A stretch of DNA of 64,000 nucleotides. Origin: Gordius sp. MW1 (lineage: Eukaryota > Nematomorpha > Gordioida > Gordea > Gordiidae). How positions within the stretch are numbered: the first letter of the stretch is position 1; every line of letters begins with the position of its first letter. Below are positions 12,486-25,014 of this stretch, one piece after another. Location: positions 2,796,501-2,860,500 of the forward strand of contig OZ038528.1 in the NCBI GenBank assembly GCA_964036665.1. The letters are read 5' to 3'. The notes under the pieces were generated by a model. It was not told the DNA's origin, searched no databases, and saw nothing but the letters and a program-made list of their open reading frames with translations. The position numbers were made by a program, and so were the translations under genes.

Positions 12486-12853
12486 AACAAAAAAACTTGA
12501 CCGTCTTATTACTTACGTCGATAAAAAAAAGTATATATAAACCATCTAAGATGCTACGGCAATGATCTGGCCAAATTTGGTGGCAATAGGTCGAGAACTT
12601 TAGGAGTAATTAGAGGTGAAAGAAAACGGAGTCTTTTTTTATATATATAGATATATAATATGAGCAAATATTGTTATTATAACAAATAGCAATTAAATCT
12701 GCTATCTGCTCGAGTTTCCTGCTCAAGCTATCTGCTTAATGCTTTAATAGATTTTGCTGCTTAGACCAACCTCTTGAGCATTTTTACATGCTATTGTTAA
12801 AACTATTGCACCTAACAGCGAGCACTCATTGTGCTAAACTTGCATATTAAGTA

Positions 12854-13017
12854 CAGTGCCCTATCAACTCGCCGAAAACCATCTCGCGGAATTTAATGTC
12901 CCCCGGTTAAAAAAGGTCCCCTAATTTAAAATCATCCCCCATTAACCAATCTCAACCAATCAAAAAACGTCCCCCGTGAATTCGGCGAGATGGTTTTCGG
13001 CAAGTTGACGGGCCACC
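12854..13017. mobile_element. Palindromic MITE (CAACTCGCCGAAAACC)
   Basis: About 160 bp. Left arm CAACTCGCCGAAAACCATCT pairs with right arm AGATGGTTTTCGGCAAGTTG. Outer ends AGTGCCC and GGCCACC suggest a hAT element starting CAGTGCCC. TSD not clear. Confidence 0.75.
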
Positions 13018-13600
13018 ATTAAAAACAGCTCAGTGTGTGTGCTCGAATAAAGCACATAGTTAGCAATTAGCATTGCTAACACGAGCAATTTAACAACTCT
13101 ACTACTACTACTACTACTACTTTATTACTAATCACTGCTTTTCATAAATAAATTAAGAAGTTTGCCCCCCCCCCTTCTTTTTTTGTCCTAGTGATTTGAC
13201 CCCACCCCCCCCCCCCCTTTTTACCCTCTTTCTCACCCGGGGGGAGTCAGTTGCTCCCCCCTTATTACCGTATCACTCTTCCAAAAAGGGATTTGCCACC
13301 ACCCCCTTCTTACCCTCTCCCCCTCTTAGTGGGGGGGGGGGGTGATTTGCCTCCCCATCTTTATTACCCTCTTCCTCACCCAGGGGAGGAGGGGGAGGTG
13401 ATTACCCTATCACTCACCTAAAGGGGGATTTAAGACATATATGTGTACCCCACATAAATATAATTGTTGCGAAATTTGAATGGTTTGAAACAGCTGCCAA
13501 TGTAGCCCATGAAATCGGACACCTGTAACCAAGAATTATCATCTATTAATAGATAAAAATTTTATATTTCTAATTGCTTCAAGTAACTGAAATACAATCT
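13018..13600. repeat. CTA microsatellite and poly-C/G stretch
   Basis: A (CTA)n tract near 13100, then many C and G runs to about 13420. No gene seen. Confidence 0.6.
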
Positions 13601-13606
13601 TATATT

Positions 13607-13727
13607 CATGGGCGTAGACAGGATTAAAATTAGATGGGACAAAATGATAATTATTTGAAGTTTTAGCCATTATCATATTATATTTTAAAAAATTTATAAA
13701 TTTACTACCCCCTTGCTCGCCTATGCT
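13607..13727. mobile_element. CATGGGCGTAGCC MITE, old copy
   Basis: Starts CATGGGCGTAGACAGG; the right end is decayed (GCTCGCCTATG). Possible TSD CTTATATT / CTTATAAG (6 of 8). The DNA from here to 14.98 kb holds nothing recognised. Confidence 0.6.
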
Positions 13728-15556
13728 TATAAGAAATAACATTGCAAAGTTGCGTTGTGTGCAATAATTGATTTAGTGAAATAAAAGAAATTTATTTCAC
13801 CAAGCCCTCTTATGGTCATTTAAAATGGATGTAAAAATAATGACAAGCTTTACTATAACTTTCCACTGTATAATAAAGTTATGGGTGGGGAAATTTACCA
13901 TTTTTGGATTTAAATTAAATAACCCTTAACAAAACATATAATAGATTGATAGTGTAATAGGTCGGATATCGAACTACATTAATCTAGGATAGGGGCCATA
14001 CACGATATGGATACGGCTTGTAGCCATCTTGAGAAACGAGGATTAATGCATGACTTAGTCCACGGCAATCACAGATTTCGGTGGACAAATTGCAGCGCTG
14101 GCAACATAGCAGCTTTTCTAAAGTAACATTTTGCTCTTTTTAAATGTAGCATAGTTAAAACATGCGCCTAAATAGATGCGATTGGGTTCACCAGACACTC
14201 TCCATATTTATTTTGATCATTAATTGTGTTTTAAGGTACAAAGTCTTTAAGGATTGATATGACCTTAGAATTGATCGGGCGTTTATAAAGTAGTGCTGCT
14301 CAATTATTCATAAATATTTACAGAATTTGCAATTATAAATTAAAATACCTATTAGCTCCTCAATGTCCTCATGTTTATCAACCAACAACATCGCTCACGG
14401 TTTTAGAGATATCGTAGAATTACCCGGGTTTGATCTGTCATGAACAATGCGTATCTAATAACGGTTATGTTATAACTAAGGTAAAACTTTTCAAATTTTA
14501 CCTTTATTGATTATTTTAAATTTAAACCAAGAATTGTCGTCATGTAAACTCAACAAAAACTTAAAAAAACTCATTTTAAAGTTACTTATTTAAATGTGCA
14601 AGTAGCTATTATGCAGCGAATATTAATATTGTAATGAGTTGTGTTATATTAAGTATGATTAAGTCAAAATAAAGTGTGCCTTGTACTATAATATAGATGA
14701 CACTGTCAATTAATTGATTAAAAATTATAACTTTTTGAGGGGTGTAATGTAGCTATATAGCTCAAAAGATAACAATAGGCAAGAACCTTTGTTTATAGCA
14801 AAGGGTCTAGATTGCTAGTCTCTCAAACAAAATATAAATATTCGCTCAACTAAATTTTAATTTAGTGGCGCTAGCTTTTTGAGGAACAATCTATACCTGA
14901 TTAATTGTGGGTATGCACATGATTTCTACGAGTGAATAGCACATTTAAAAACTTTGTTTTATTTTGTAATCAGGAATTAAATTGCAGCACTAGTGTTTCG
15001 ATCTCGTCTCGGTCTCGAAAACAAAATCTTGTCTCGTCTCGGAAGCATTATAAAAGTCTCGATCTCGTCTCGGTCTAGAAAAATCTCGGTCTCGTCTCGA
15101 CTTTAAAAAAAATTTATACGGAATAAAAATTTATCCTGTTTTATTAAAAATATTAAATAAGTATTAAGAAATTCAAATGGCAAATTTCTATATTTTTGAA
15201 AAAACTTTAATACACAAACTTTTTAAAGATTTAGCGGGACACGACATCTCATGACAATACAAAGATATGAATTAAGTCATAAAGATAACATTTTATATGG
15301 AAATAGTAGACTAAAAAAACTTTAAATAAATTTAAACTATAGAAAATTAAATTTTACTGTTTTAGCAAATCATACCATTTGTATCAAATTCACCGTGTTT
15401 GTCAACTACATAATGACTTAGAAAATAATAAGTTCACTTATAGTTAATTTGGTTGCATAATTGAGACCCAACCCTGGCTAAAACTTCAAAGTAGACCTTG
15501 ACATATTTAAGGCAAACGTTTAAGTCCATTGATATTACCATCATCAATTATAGCCT

Positions 15557-16102
15557 TATCGTGTACCCATACACGAAGAATGAAATTAGCGTATCCAGAG
15601 ATACGATGATGAAGATGTCTTCCCACACACCCCCCCCCCCCCCCTCATCTCATCTTATTCAAAAATTAAAGTTAAGAGTTCAACACGCGGTACAATCTTT
15701 TGATCTTACACGTTGTACACTCATAGCGTAGACCATTATTCTTTTACATTTAATTTCTAGTACGCGTATACCCCCCCCCCCGACGCGCTGATACGTATTT
15801 GTTATTTTTCTTACGCGTGAGTGAGTTTCGATATACGCATCTTATCGTATGCGGTTTTGACATTGCGATCTTTTAATTATTATATATATTTTCTTGGTTG
15901 TGATTATATTAATGCCATGTAATAAAGACAGTTGAGAAATATTTCTGCGTACGCGCGTGAGCCTGTTCGCGGCCCGGCCATCCCCCAATAATTTATCGTT
16001 TTACGGCCCAATTTTCCTTTAAATTCCCCCAATTAATTCCTAATAACTCTTCCCTTCTGGACCTTCTTATTTAAATCGTATTCCTTTCCCACGAATACGA
16101 TA
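15557..16102 (+). repeat. Left LTR
   Basis: Starts TATCGTGTACCCATACACG, ends CACGAATACGATA. Nearly identical to the right LTR; the visible differences are in poly-C length. Contains palindromes and an AATAAAG at about 15922. Confidence 0.9.
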
Positions 16103-16287
16103 TTTGGTGTCAGATATTCTACTCACGCCCGATGGAGGAAACCAGGAATTATTCTACAAAACGAAAAAGGAAATAATTTATACAGAAAAATTAATTTGGA
16201 ATTCAAATTGCCGCCCCCCCCCCCTTCTTCTGAATGGAATGGATAAAATTATTCGGATAAAATTATTCCAGGAACATCCCGTTTGCC

Positions 16288-16620
16288 ATGAAAAATCGTC
16301 ACAGTGCAGGGATATTGAATAAAATTATTCCAATCCCGTTTGCCATGAACAACCGTCACAGCGCAGGGATATCGGATAAGATTATTCTACTAAAACAATC
16401 GAACCAATCCATGATTCGGAAATATTGGGAGACGGAGGAAGAAAACAATTCCTTCGACCAATTGGCTACCAAATTTAAACCGCAACATAATTCAGTGGAA
16501 ATTCCAATATGTCTGAGAACATATGACGGAATTCTTCGAACGAATGAAAATCCCGAAACTGAAAATATCAATTATGCAAAATCTTCCCTCTCAAGGCCTA
16601 AATTCTTAGTGTGCCGCTAA
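16288..16620 (+). CDS. Small open frame inside the LTR element (110 codons)
   Basis: Reads MKNRHSAGILNKII, then a near repeat MNNRHSAGISDKII, then a Lys/Asn-rich tail ending KFLVCR. The doubled segment reflects a 60-bp direct repeat in the DNA (16281-16380). No gag or pol motif is seen. It could be a remnant of a polyprotein or chance. Confidence 0.3.
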   Translation: MKNRHSAGILNKIIPIPFAMNNRHSAGISDKIILLKQSNQSMIRKYWETEEENNSFDQLATKFKPQHNSVEIPICLRTYDGILRTNENPETENINYAKSSLSRPKFLVCR

Positions 16621-17040
16621 AATGTTATTGTAAGACAGAATTATACACTTGGTTTATTTACATATATTTATTATATGAAAATTATATTGTTAACCAATAT
16701 TTAAACCCCCCCCCCCCGCTGTTTCTTTGACTATTATTTGACAGTCTGCGCGTGGGCAAGAAAGGATAATTTTCAAGATAGCAGTTTACAATCTATATTA
16801 TTTATAAGTTTTGTCAAGGCTGTTGCTAGGTGAGTCACAGAGCTGGAAGAAAAATCCGTTAGTCATGACGTTGCCTTTTTATTACTGATTTTTACATATA
16901 TCCGTGTGAGCAAAGGCCAGAGTTGGTATTCGATGCCAGATGTTTGAAACTTATAATGATAACGCCGCCTTGATAGTTGCACTGAGCTCTTAGAACTCTA
17001 TCGAAAATACATTAAGTCTTCGACTTTTAAAAGGATAAGA

Positions 17041-17586
17041 TATCGTGTACCCATACACGAAGAATGAAATTAGCGTATCCAGAGATACGATGATGAAGAT
17101 GTCTTCCCACACACCCCCCCCCCCCCCTCATCTCATCTTATTCAAAAATTAAAGTTAAGAGTTCAACACGCGGTACAATCTTTTGATCTTACACGTTGTA
17201 CACTCATAGCGTAGACCATTATTCTTTTACATTTAATTTCTAGTACGCGTATACCCCCCCCCCCCGACGCGCTGATACGTATTTGTTATTTTTCTTACGC
17301 GTGAGTGAGTTTCGATATACGCATCTTATCGTATGCGGTTTTGACATTGCGATCTTTTAATTATTATATATATTTTCTTGGTTGTGATTATATTAATGCC
17401 ATGTAATAAAGACAGTTGAGAAATATTTCTGCGTACGCGCGTGAGCCTGTTCGCGGCCCGGCCATCCCCCAATAATTTATCGTTTTACGGCCCAATTTTC
17501 CTTTAAATTCCCCCAATTAATTCCTAATAACTCTTCCCTTCTGGACCTTCTTATTTAAATCGTATTCCTTTCCCACGAATACGATA
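17041..17586 (+). repeat. Right LTR
   Basis: Same ends and length as the left LTR. Follows the purine tract and is followed by the TSD AGCCT. Confidence 0.9.
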
Positions 17587-18045
17587 AGCCTATTGCATGT
17601 TTACTATAGCGTTATAAACCACAAGTGCGAGTGACTTTTAATGATAATATTATTATTTACAGAATTGATAACTAGATGCACATATTAAAACGTTGTAAAA
17701 ACAACAATAAAAGCAGCATAATTATAGGATTAAGAATATAAGGTTTTAAACCTTAAAATTAAAGTTCAGGTATTTAAATTTATGACAAAAATCATTATAA
17801 TCAAATTTATATCCAAATGATTACTTTCCAATTCTAACTGACTTTGCCATTAAATAGTTATGTATGGAATACAGTAGAGGTTCGTGTACATATTTTATAT
17901 TGCACAATTATGGAAATATAGTAAATTTGAATGCACCTGCCAACCCAGCTTATACTGTGAAAAGTAATGCACATGACAAATCTATATATTCACAAAATGT
18001 CTTATTAAAATTCAAAAGTTTGGGAGGTATAGTATCAGTTGAAGC

Positions 18046-18246
18046 TAGTGTTGCTAAAGCGGCTGGGTTATGTTTGGTCGACCTTTGGTGTTAGTCTACT
18101 AAACCTAAACAGATCAAAGGTTTTTTGGTTTAATTTTCTGAGTCTACCTTTAGGCTAAGTCGAAATTTGAAAAACGGACTTGAGCTAATCGTTAATCTTA
18201 GTTAAACCAACGGTTGACCACACAAAACCCAGCTATTTTTACAACA
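18046..18246. mobile_element. hAT-type MITE (AGTGTTG family), copy 2, with perfect 8-bp TSD
   Basis: Flanked by GTTGAAGC (18038-18045, 18247-18254). The paralogous hAT copy 2 has the empty site (ATTAGTTGAAGGATG near 34680), which proves the insertion. Confidence 0.9.
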
Positions 18247-18995
18247 GTTGAAGCATAGAAACTTCTAGAAAACTCATGATTTAGATTTAATCTCATACGG
18301 TGTCAATAATTACTCTATTGTAGTTTTGAAATCTTTAGCCAGGTGCCAAAAATCTCGAGCCACCTTAGATTAACTTGTTTAATTATTCAAACTGATTGAC
18401 CATAAATTTATAATTACCGCATTATGCAGGATGAGTAACTGCGAAATTCAAATATGCTTTAGTAATATTTATTATTCCATCACATTCTAAGCCTAAAATT
18501 TTGTAATATTTAATAATGCTATGGATACAAATATGTAATAGAGATATTATAAAATTATTCACACACCCTAAGTTTCAACCATACTTAGGTAAATGATTGC
18601 CAAATTTTAATTTATTTGCAAAAATATGTTATATTTACTACACTTAGGAATTTTTTCACTATCAAATATATTCGATACATATTGATTTACACTTAATACC
18701 TTAAATGTAAATCATGGAATTAAAATACACAATAATTTACTAAAATCTAACGGTCGCCGAAAAATCTCGTATCGTCTCGACATCAAAATTCTCGTCTCAA
18801 TCGCGACTCCATTTTTCAAATTCGCGTCTCCGTCTCGTCTGAGACCAGATTTTTCCGCATCACTAAGATTGTTGCAAACTTAAAATTTAAATTTGTCACA
18901 TTGTCATGGTCACAATTGTCGTTTATGAGGAAAATAATTGATCTTCATTTCGATAGCATTGTTTTGTTAAGATCAATCAATATAAAAAAATTTCA

Positions 18996-20510
18996 TCTAT
19001 GTATATAAAAATCTAAGTCCCTTTTTTTTGAACGCTAATAACTTTTAGAGTTCTTAACCGATTGCCACCAAATTTGGCGGCCAGATTATTGCCTTAGCAT
19101 TGTAGATGGTTTATAGATACTTTTTATCAACCTGCGACAGCGAGAACCCTGTTTTTTGGTAGTCTATACTGCCATCTAGCGGAATATTTATACTACGTTT
19201 TATCGTTATGGTGCTACTTATTGTCTTAAACTCTTTTCCACGATAGCTTTATCTTTTTTGTCTCAATTTTTTACTCAACTACGCCCGTTTTTTTCACAAT
19301 ATATAAAGCTGTAACAAATAAATATTCTCGATACCGTAAAACATCACCGTTTTCTTAAATAAATATAACGCGCGCTTTTAGTAACATTCCCACGTTTCCT
19401 GGTTTTTTGCTATTTTAATGAAGTTCGGTAATTAATTATAACTACCAAAAATTCACATATCTATATATATATAAATGTAACTCCGTTTTCTTCGGCCTAA
19501 CTCCTAAAGTTCTCTACCGATTGCCACCATATTTGGTCAGATTATTGCCCTAGCATCCTAGATTGTTTATATATACTTTTTATCGACCTGCGACAGCCTT
19601 AACCCTGTTTTTTGGTAGTCTCTACCGCCATCTAGCGGATTATTTATACTTGACTGGACCTTTCACGGGAGAAGATGTCTTCATACCACGGATCCCTTTA
19701 ATTCCAACAGATATACCCTTTGAATTTACAAGATTGCAATTTCCTTTTAAACTCGCATTTGCTATAACCACTAACAAAGCTCAAGGCCAGTTTCTTGCAA
19801 TTTGTGGAATCGATTTAAAACAGTTTGTTTCTCACATGGACAATTATATGTTGCATGTTCGCGCGCCGGCAATCCACTAAATCTCTATATCTACACAGAA
19901 AATAACATGACCAAAAATATTGTCTATCCCCAAGCATTATAGCAATTTGTTCCTTTCTAAGGCAGAAGTTAAGCTGCGAAGCATCTCTTACCCGAACCTA
20001 CAACCCTCTTTATAACGCCTCACTACTTTTCTGCATGAATAATTAAAGTTAGTATTATTTCTATTTATCCACTAATAACTTTTAGCAATTACCATTAAAG
20101 CCCATTGATTTTACTCGCGTATAATCACCTTTTAAATTCAATAATTTTATACATCTTTTAGCATTTATCCCCTGTTTATTACGCCAGAGTATTATAACCA
20201 AATTTGACGAGACATTCACAAGAAGCTATAATACTGTACGTGTATTACCTTATTCTTCATGAGACCTATCTTTGAATTACCCTTTATCCATCAACTTTCC
20301 CTTGCAGGTTTTATTTTACTATTTACAACATTTTTACATTATACTTTCAGCCAAAATCTTCATACAGCTCTTTATTACCCATACATTATTATAAGCTTTT
20401 TATATTTTATTTCATATATGACACCATTTTAGATAAATCTTATTAATAGGTTATAATACTTATTTAACCACTTAAGGACGCCAAAGCAACACGTGGCCGG
20501 GGGCAGCTAG
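18996..20510 (+). mobile_element. Helitron debris: two 5' ends and one 3' end
   Basis: 5' ends TCTATGTATATAAAAATCTA at 18996 and TCTATATATATATAAATG at 19460, each followed by the same CCGATTGCCACCAAATTTGG leader. A helicase C-terminal fragment follows the second. The 3' end is GGCCGGGGGCAGCTAG at 20510, before T, the CTRR-T pattern of Helitrons. The second leader is joined directly to helicase coding DNA, so a large internal deletion has occurred. Confidence 0.85.
19650..19878 (+). pseudogene. Helitron helicase C-terminal fragment
   Basis: GEDVFIPRIPLIPTDIPFEF, then LQFPFKLAFAITTNKAQGQF and ICGIDLKQ: the region just before PIF1 motif VI. It loses frame where CFSHGQLYVACSR should stand. Confidence 0.88.
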
Positions 20511-21099
20511 TTTAATTACAAAGTTAAATTGTTCCCGAACTTGAAATTCTTAATAAGCAACAAATGATTTGTTGTAAAGTCACATAAGATAACAATCTTA
20601 TGAATAAAGTTTAATAGTATCATTAATTTTGTTCACATTTACGACAATAAGTCTCTATAATAAATAAATGCATTTTATAAGGAGTATGATTAGGTGCGAC
20701 ATGAAGTTTTTCGACCATCGGGATAAGTGACTTCTTTGCTTTGTCCATTTGCAAACACCATTTTAGTTGTGCCGTCCGGGTAAATTTTTTTCTAAACACA
20801 AATAAGCTTAAATTTAAATAACTATACATTTTACTAAAAATAACTGCTTTATCTATGCATTATAAAACACACTAAGGGTCCCACTTTCACACATGATACT
20901 ATAGCCCTGAAACGTTGCTTTCTAACTGCCCGAACCCGAAATTTTGAAAATCTAAATTTCTAACCAAATCTGACATCAAGTATTTAGCATTATATATATA
21001 TGACATTAAATAACATTGCTCAACAAATAATGGACTTATAAAATCAAACTGTTTGCAGATTCTGGCAGTTTTTTACTGCGAAAACAAAATATTTTTTAT

Positions 21100-21970
21100 T
21101 TTTTTTTCTTTATGTGTCAAGTTTTTGAAACATTTGCTGTCAAAGTTGCTACAAGCGATTTTAGCGTTTTCAAACGTCAATAACTTGAAAATGAAAATTT
21201 TAGTAAATTTTTTTACACTAATAAAGGTTTATTTCAGAATAATTGTGTAAAAATATATTAGATTAATGAGCAGGCTTAGAGCCACGGATTGAAATTGTAT
21301 TGGATTTTACAACTTCCATAGTCATTTTCTGCTTGTTGCAAAAAATTCTTTAATATCGGATGTAATTGACTTGTTTTATTTTAATTTATTAAGGTAAAAC
21401 TACATATTTTGTGAAGATGAATGAAATAAATAAAAAAATTAAGTAAAATAAATATATGGAAAACATTTTAATAGTTCTATTGAATTATAGTTACAAATAG
21501 TAATGCCGATATTCTGTCTTTTTAAAAAAGATTCGCGATATCACGGGATAGCAATGAAATTTGTTTCCTTTTTTTTGAAATACTTTATAAGGCTTCGGGG
21601 CCTGAGTTTGTAATAGTGACCGTAATGGGACAGAAAATCATAGTATTGATAAGCTCCAAGTTTTTTGCATTTTTAGTGCCCCAGCTGAAGAGAGAAGATC
21701 TTTATTTTATCAGAGTAGTATGAAAACAGGTGAATAGAATGCATTAAGGAATGCGGATATAAATAAAAGGGAGAGGAACCCAATAAAAATTTTTTTACCC
21801 TAGCTTTATTAATTTTTCATATATATTCAAAATCAACTCATCTATATCTTTTTACATTAACAATTTGCCCCGGACTTAAGGTCGCCATACCTTCACTTTA
21901 ACAATAGGAATTGAGTGCGTGTTGTTGTTTATCTACTACTACAGATCTGCACGGTGCCGCTCAGGCCCAT
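21100..21970. repeat. Second copy of the ACGTCAAG...CTTAAGGTCG repeat family
   Basis: Shares AGTTGCTACAAGCGATTTTAGC-type and TTTCAAACGTCAATAACTTG segments with 7850-7950, the 21415-21560 piece with 8705-8972, and GACTTAAGGTCGCC with 8105 and 49808. It runs into a hAT-like end AGATCTGCACGG at 21944. Confidence 0.55.
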
Positions 21971-22810
21971 GGGTCGGGCTTCTGCTTTAAAATAAAACAG
22001 CCGTAATAAAACTTACGGGCTCGTGCTGGGCTTGGATATACATGAGGCTTCGGCAAAAGCATGTTACAAAATGAATTAGATTTTTATTTGTGTTATATAA
22101 AGTATAAACAAAAATTTGTTTTTATAATGTTCCAACTTATAATTAAAATTGATGTTTAAATAACAAGGATTTAATGAATTCCTCTCCCATTTATTTATAA
22201 ATCCGATTTATCAAATTACAATTTTACCGATAAATTTGCAAGTACTTGACGTTTGAAAACGCCAATATCGTTGTTTTTAGCAATGACCGCAAATAAAATC
22301 TGACGTAAAGGGAAAATTAAAAATACCGAAATCTGCTATTGCCGGTCAATTTTTCTTGTCGAACCGCGTAGTTGATTTGAAACAAGGATTAGTATAATAA
22401 TCAAAAAGTAAAAATCCAATTAACGTTAAAATTAATAATTATTTAATTGCAATGAAACAGAAAATTGTAATCTAACGATCAAATATAAATACTTCTTATG
22501 TTTGTTCTTATAGCTTCAATAGCTAATAAGAAATTTGTATATTTAATACACTTAAAGTGTGGAAAAAATTGATTATCGATAGGGATAAGCTATATTATGA
22601 ACGCCAAACGATAGGGTTTTTTGTAAAATATTTTCTAAAAGGTTTGCGATCAGGATTCGCTTTACTCTAACCCATCACTCGAACCTCAATTATTTATTTA
22701 TCTTTTTGTCAGAGCCCGGCCCGTAACCCTTTTAGGGCAAGGGCTATCAAGAAACGCACATATTCAATGCATTGTATGTACAATTAAATATAATATATTG
22801 ATAAAATCAA

Positions 22811-23050
22811 GATTTTAAAAACGATTCCGGTTGGAATTTTGTAAAGAGGGCCCGATTTACGACGGATGGTAACCGTGAATCAAATAAGAATAACTCTAGT
22901 TCACATGCCATCTAGGACACAATTTAAATTAGAGACTAAATGGCATAGTGAGCGAAAACGTTATTTGTCTTTTATTCTGAAAGAGATAGGGATAATTTAG
23001 TCAAACTAGTCCCTAATTACAATTTAATATACATTAGATAACAAATCACA
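22811..23050. repeat. Repeat shared with the piggyBac right arm
   Basis: CGATTCCGGTTGG, GATTTACGACGG and AATAAGAATAACTCTA match 55480-55690. The second half can fold back on the first (GAGACTA...TAGTCCCT). No coding capacity. The DNA from 23.05 to 24.6 kb is AT-rich with nothing recognised. Confidence 0.55.
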
Positions 23051-24796
23051 GGTTAAAAAATAAAATTGACAGAATGACACACTGTGACGACTGCGACTTA
23101 CAAAAATTCCACTCTGTACTTTGCCGCTCGAAGAAAGTTATTATAAAATGCATATAGAGGTCACCAAATACTCAGTGTTAACAACTTTTTAACACATGAT
23201 TAAAATAAACTATATTAAATGGCCACGAAGTCTAAAAACCATATGTAGGATGATTCCAATTAAGCTATAACGATATAATAACTTAGTTAGAGAGTTAATT
23301 CTTTTTAGTCTAGCGTAAGTGCAAATTATATAATTTGTGTAGTCAAGAAATCACTTTAAGCGCGTTAATTTTCGGAAATTAGAGCTAACTGTTGGCAAAG
23401 AGTAAAAAAAACTCATCTATATAGTCTAAAGCCTTCTAGTTTCAGTTTTAACATTTATTTTCCTTCTTTAAAGGTCTAGGTAGGTATTTTGGGCAATACT
23501 TTTTAATTTTGAATAAATTTAAAACTGAAATAAAACATTTTTGAGTGATAGGCCTTTAGATCAATTGTTATAGATTTTTTTAAGACTACTGGTCCTGGTC
23601 TAATAAAATAATCAGACCTCGATCTCGGGCGTCGATTCGGGAACTAACCATTTATAGAATATGATATAAATAAACCCAACTCGATATGTAATAAATATTT
23701 TCGTACGGCGTACATACATAATATAGCTTTTAAAATGTAGTCCCTGCTCTCATGTTCATATTAATTTTTTGATTAACATCAAACTTTATTCAAGTATTTA
23801 TAGATAAACAACAACTATTAGGACACCAAAAATAAAATAAGTAAATACTTTAATACTCTTTAATTTTGAGCAGTTAAATAAAATCAATTTTCATAAAGTT
23901 AGATTTTTAAGTCAAAATTATAAATTGGATTCTTTATTTGGCCGGGCTTGGATCGGGCTAAAAATGAAGAATACATTCAGGCTCGGGTTGGGCTCAGACA
24001 AATAATAAATAAAAACGTCGGTTTCTGGTTTAAAAATCCATTTACAGGGTTTTAGACACCTGAGATTCATCACAACTTTAAATAAGCCTAGGTTTTTCGC
24101 CATTTTGAAATGTGCACCGATAAGGGAAGGACACATAGATTATAGTAATTTTGGTTAATTAAAGTGATTCTAGACCGTAATAAAAAGATATTGATCTAGT
24201 TAAACATTAAAAAAATCATTTTATAATATACGAACATATACAAAATTAAAAAAATACTGTAGTGATATGTTAAAACAATTTAGTCAATGCCCATTCTTAA
24301 TGAAGATGAAGAAACGGATAATGTGTTTTAATCTTTTTTTTTATAAATGTTTTTCGTTCTTGTATTTTTTATTAATTCCACTTTATATTTAACACTTCTT
24401 TTTTAATAAAGCTTGTCAATTCAAAAAAAAAATTTAGTGCCATCTGTATTTTATTAAATTATCATTTACTAACATTCTTTTCTATTTTTAACTAATCAGG
24501 AAGGTAAATTCACCTTTTATGTTATAATAATGATTTACACTGCAGAAAGGCATGGAAGGTAGTTAAAATTAAAATGATGGGCTTAATGATATTTTTTATG
24601 AAACATATGGCATGAGCAGTTTATATAGTCCATAGACTAAATAAATAGACTGCTCCTTGAGCATGCATAATACATATGAAAAATTTGATGCCGAAAATAC
24701 CGCCATCTTGAACTAAGTAAAAAGGTATTTTATATGCATGTTATATAAGCATATTTATTGTTTATAGGCACAAGAATATAGAAAGCTACAGTAGAA

Positions 24797-24935
24797 GGAG
24801 AACAAATTATTGTGCTCTTTAGAGTAAATTTTTGCTCAGTAGAATATTCATTTGCTCAGTAGAATAATTAAATGTTCAGTAAAATATTCAAATGCTCATT
24901 AAAAATGTTGCTCAGTAAATTTTTGCTCAATTCAA
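24797..24935. mobile_element. Solo terminal region of the TGCTCAGTA MULE
   Basis: Starts GAGAACAAATTATTGTGCTC and continues with several TTGCTCAGTAGAATA units. It matches the complement of the right end of the element at 57657-58904. The partner end was not found, so this is a broken element. It lies just downstream of the last SAS-4-like exon found. Confidence 0.75.
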
Positions 24936-25014
24936 TAACTAAAACTTATTTTTGAAATAAAATAAGTAAAGAAATTATCTATATAACACTTCGTGCAGAC
25001 CTATACAGACCTAC

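Larger units (their letters stand above)
9440..12651 (-). mobile_element. Helitron, decayed, with Rep/helicase coding relics
   Basis: On the minus strand the element starts at 12651 with TCTATATATATAAAAAAAGA, a classic Helitron 5' end inserted between A and T. Coding relics in order: KCTKRYPKDFTNDT and VDGYP near 11.46-11.54 kb; KWPGLFKSNNLNRVY and TRCFQLRQLLVNVT at 10.33-10.53 kb; helicase LTYEQKTIYDRIM then a frameshifted Walker A region at 9.77-9.97 kb; and QLYVACSRVGKPFSLFVLTK at 9.47-9.54 kb (PIF1-like motif VI). Stops and frameshifts make it a pseudogene. It has been interrupted by MITEs at 11060-11456 and 11953-12234. The 3' CTRR end was not found below 9.44 kb. Confidence 0.85.
15557..17586 (+). 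mobile_element. Short LTR retrotransposon (2.03 kb, TRIM-like), young
   Basis: Two 546-bp LTRs flank 938 bp. 5-bp TSD AGCCT at 15552-15556 and 17587-17591. A primer-binding site TGGTGTCAG (16105-16113) starts two bases after the left LTR and would pair with a tRNA-Leu 3' end. A purine tract AAAAGGATAAGA precedes the right LTR. No gag-pol is present, so it needs proteins from a relative. The paralogous hAT copy 2 has the empty site near 33640. Confidence 0.9.
14991..18865 (+). mobile_element. hAT element with TCTCG-rich ends, copy 1 (non-autonomous)
   Basis: Starts TAGTGTTTCGATCTCGTCTC and ends TTTTTCCGCATCACTA; the extreme ends TAGTG...CACTA are inverted. Arrays of CTCGTCTCGG follow inside both ends. 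It is collinear with copy 2 at 32933-35221. It has been split by the LTR element at 15557-17586 and the MITE at 18046-18246. No transposase was recognised; the weak open frame at 17864-18094 matches copy 2 only as DNA. Confidence 0.82.

Noticed and set aside
13099-13121. CTA repeat considered as a possible CRISPR-like or structured array
   Set aside because: It is a simple microsatellite; there are no spacers and the window is eukaryotic.
17864-18094. 76-codon frame inside hAT copy 1 as a transposase piece
   Set aside because: The paralogous stretch in copy 2 is broken by changes that do not respect the frame, and no hAT motif is present; its last third runs into a MITE.
23918-24136. Minus-strand frame as a possible last SAS-4 exon
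   Set aside because: No G-box pattern (PDGTxK, RxKD) and no in-phase acceptor; it overlaps GC-rich hAT-like repeat DNA.
24440-24480. Minus-strand TDGTK as the continuation of the G-box
   Set aside because: The frame stops within four codons and lacks a matching acceptor.
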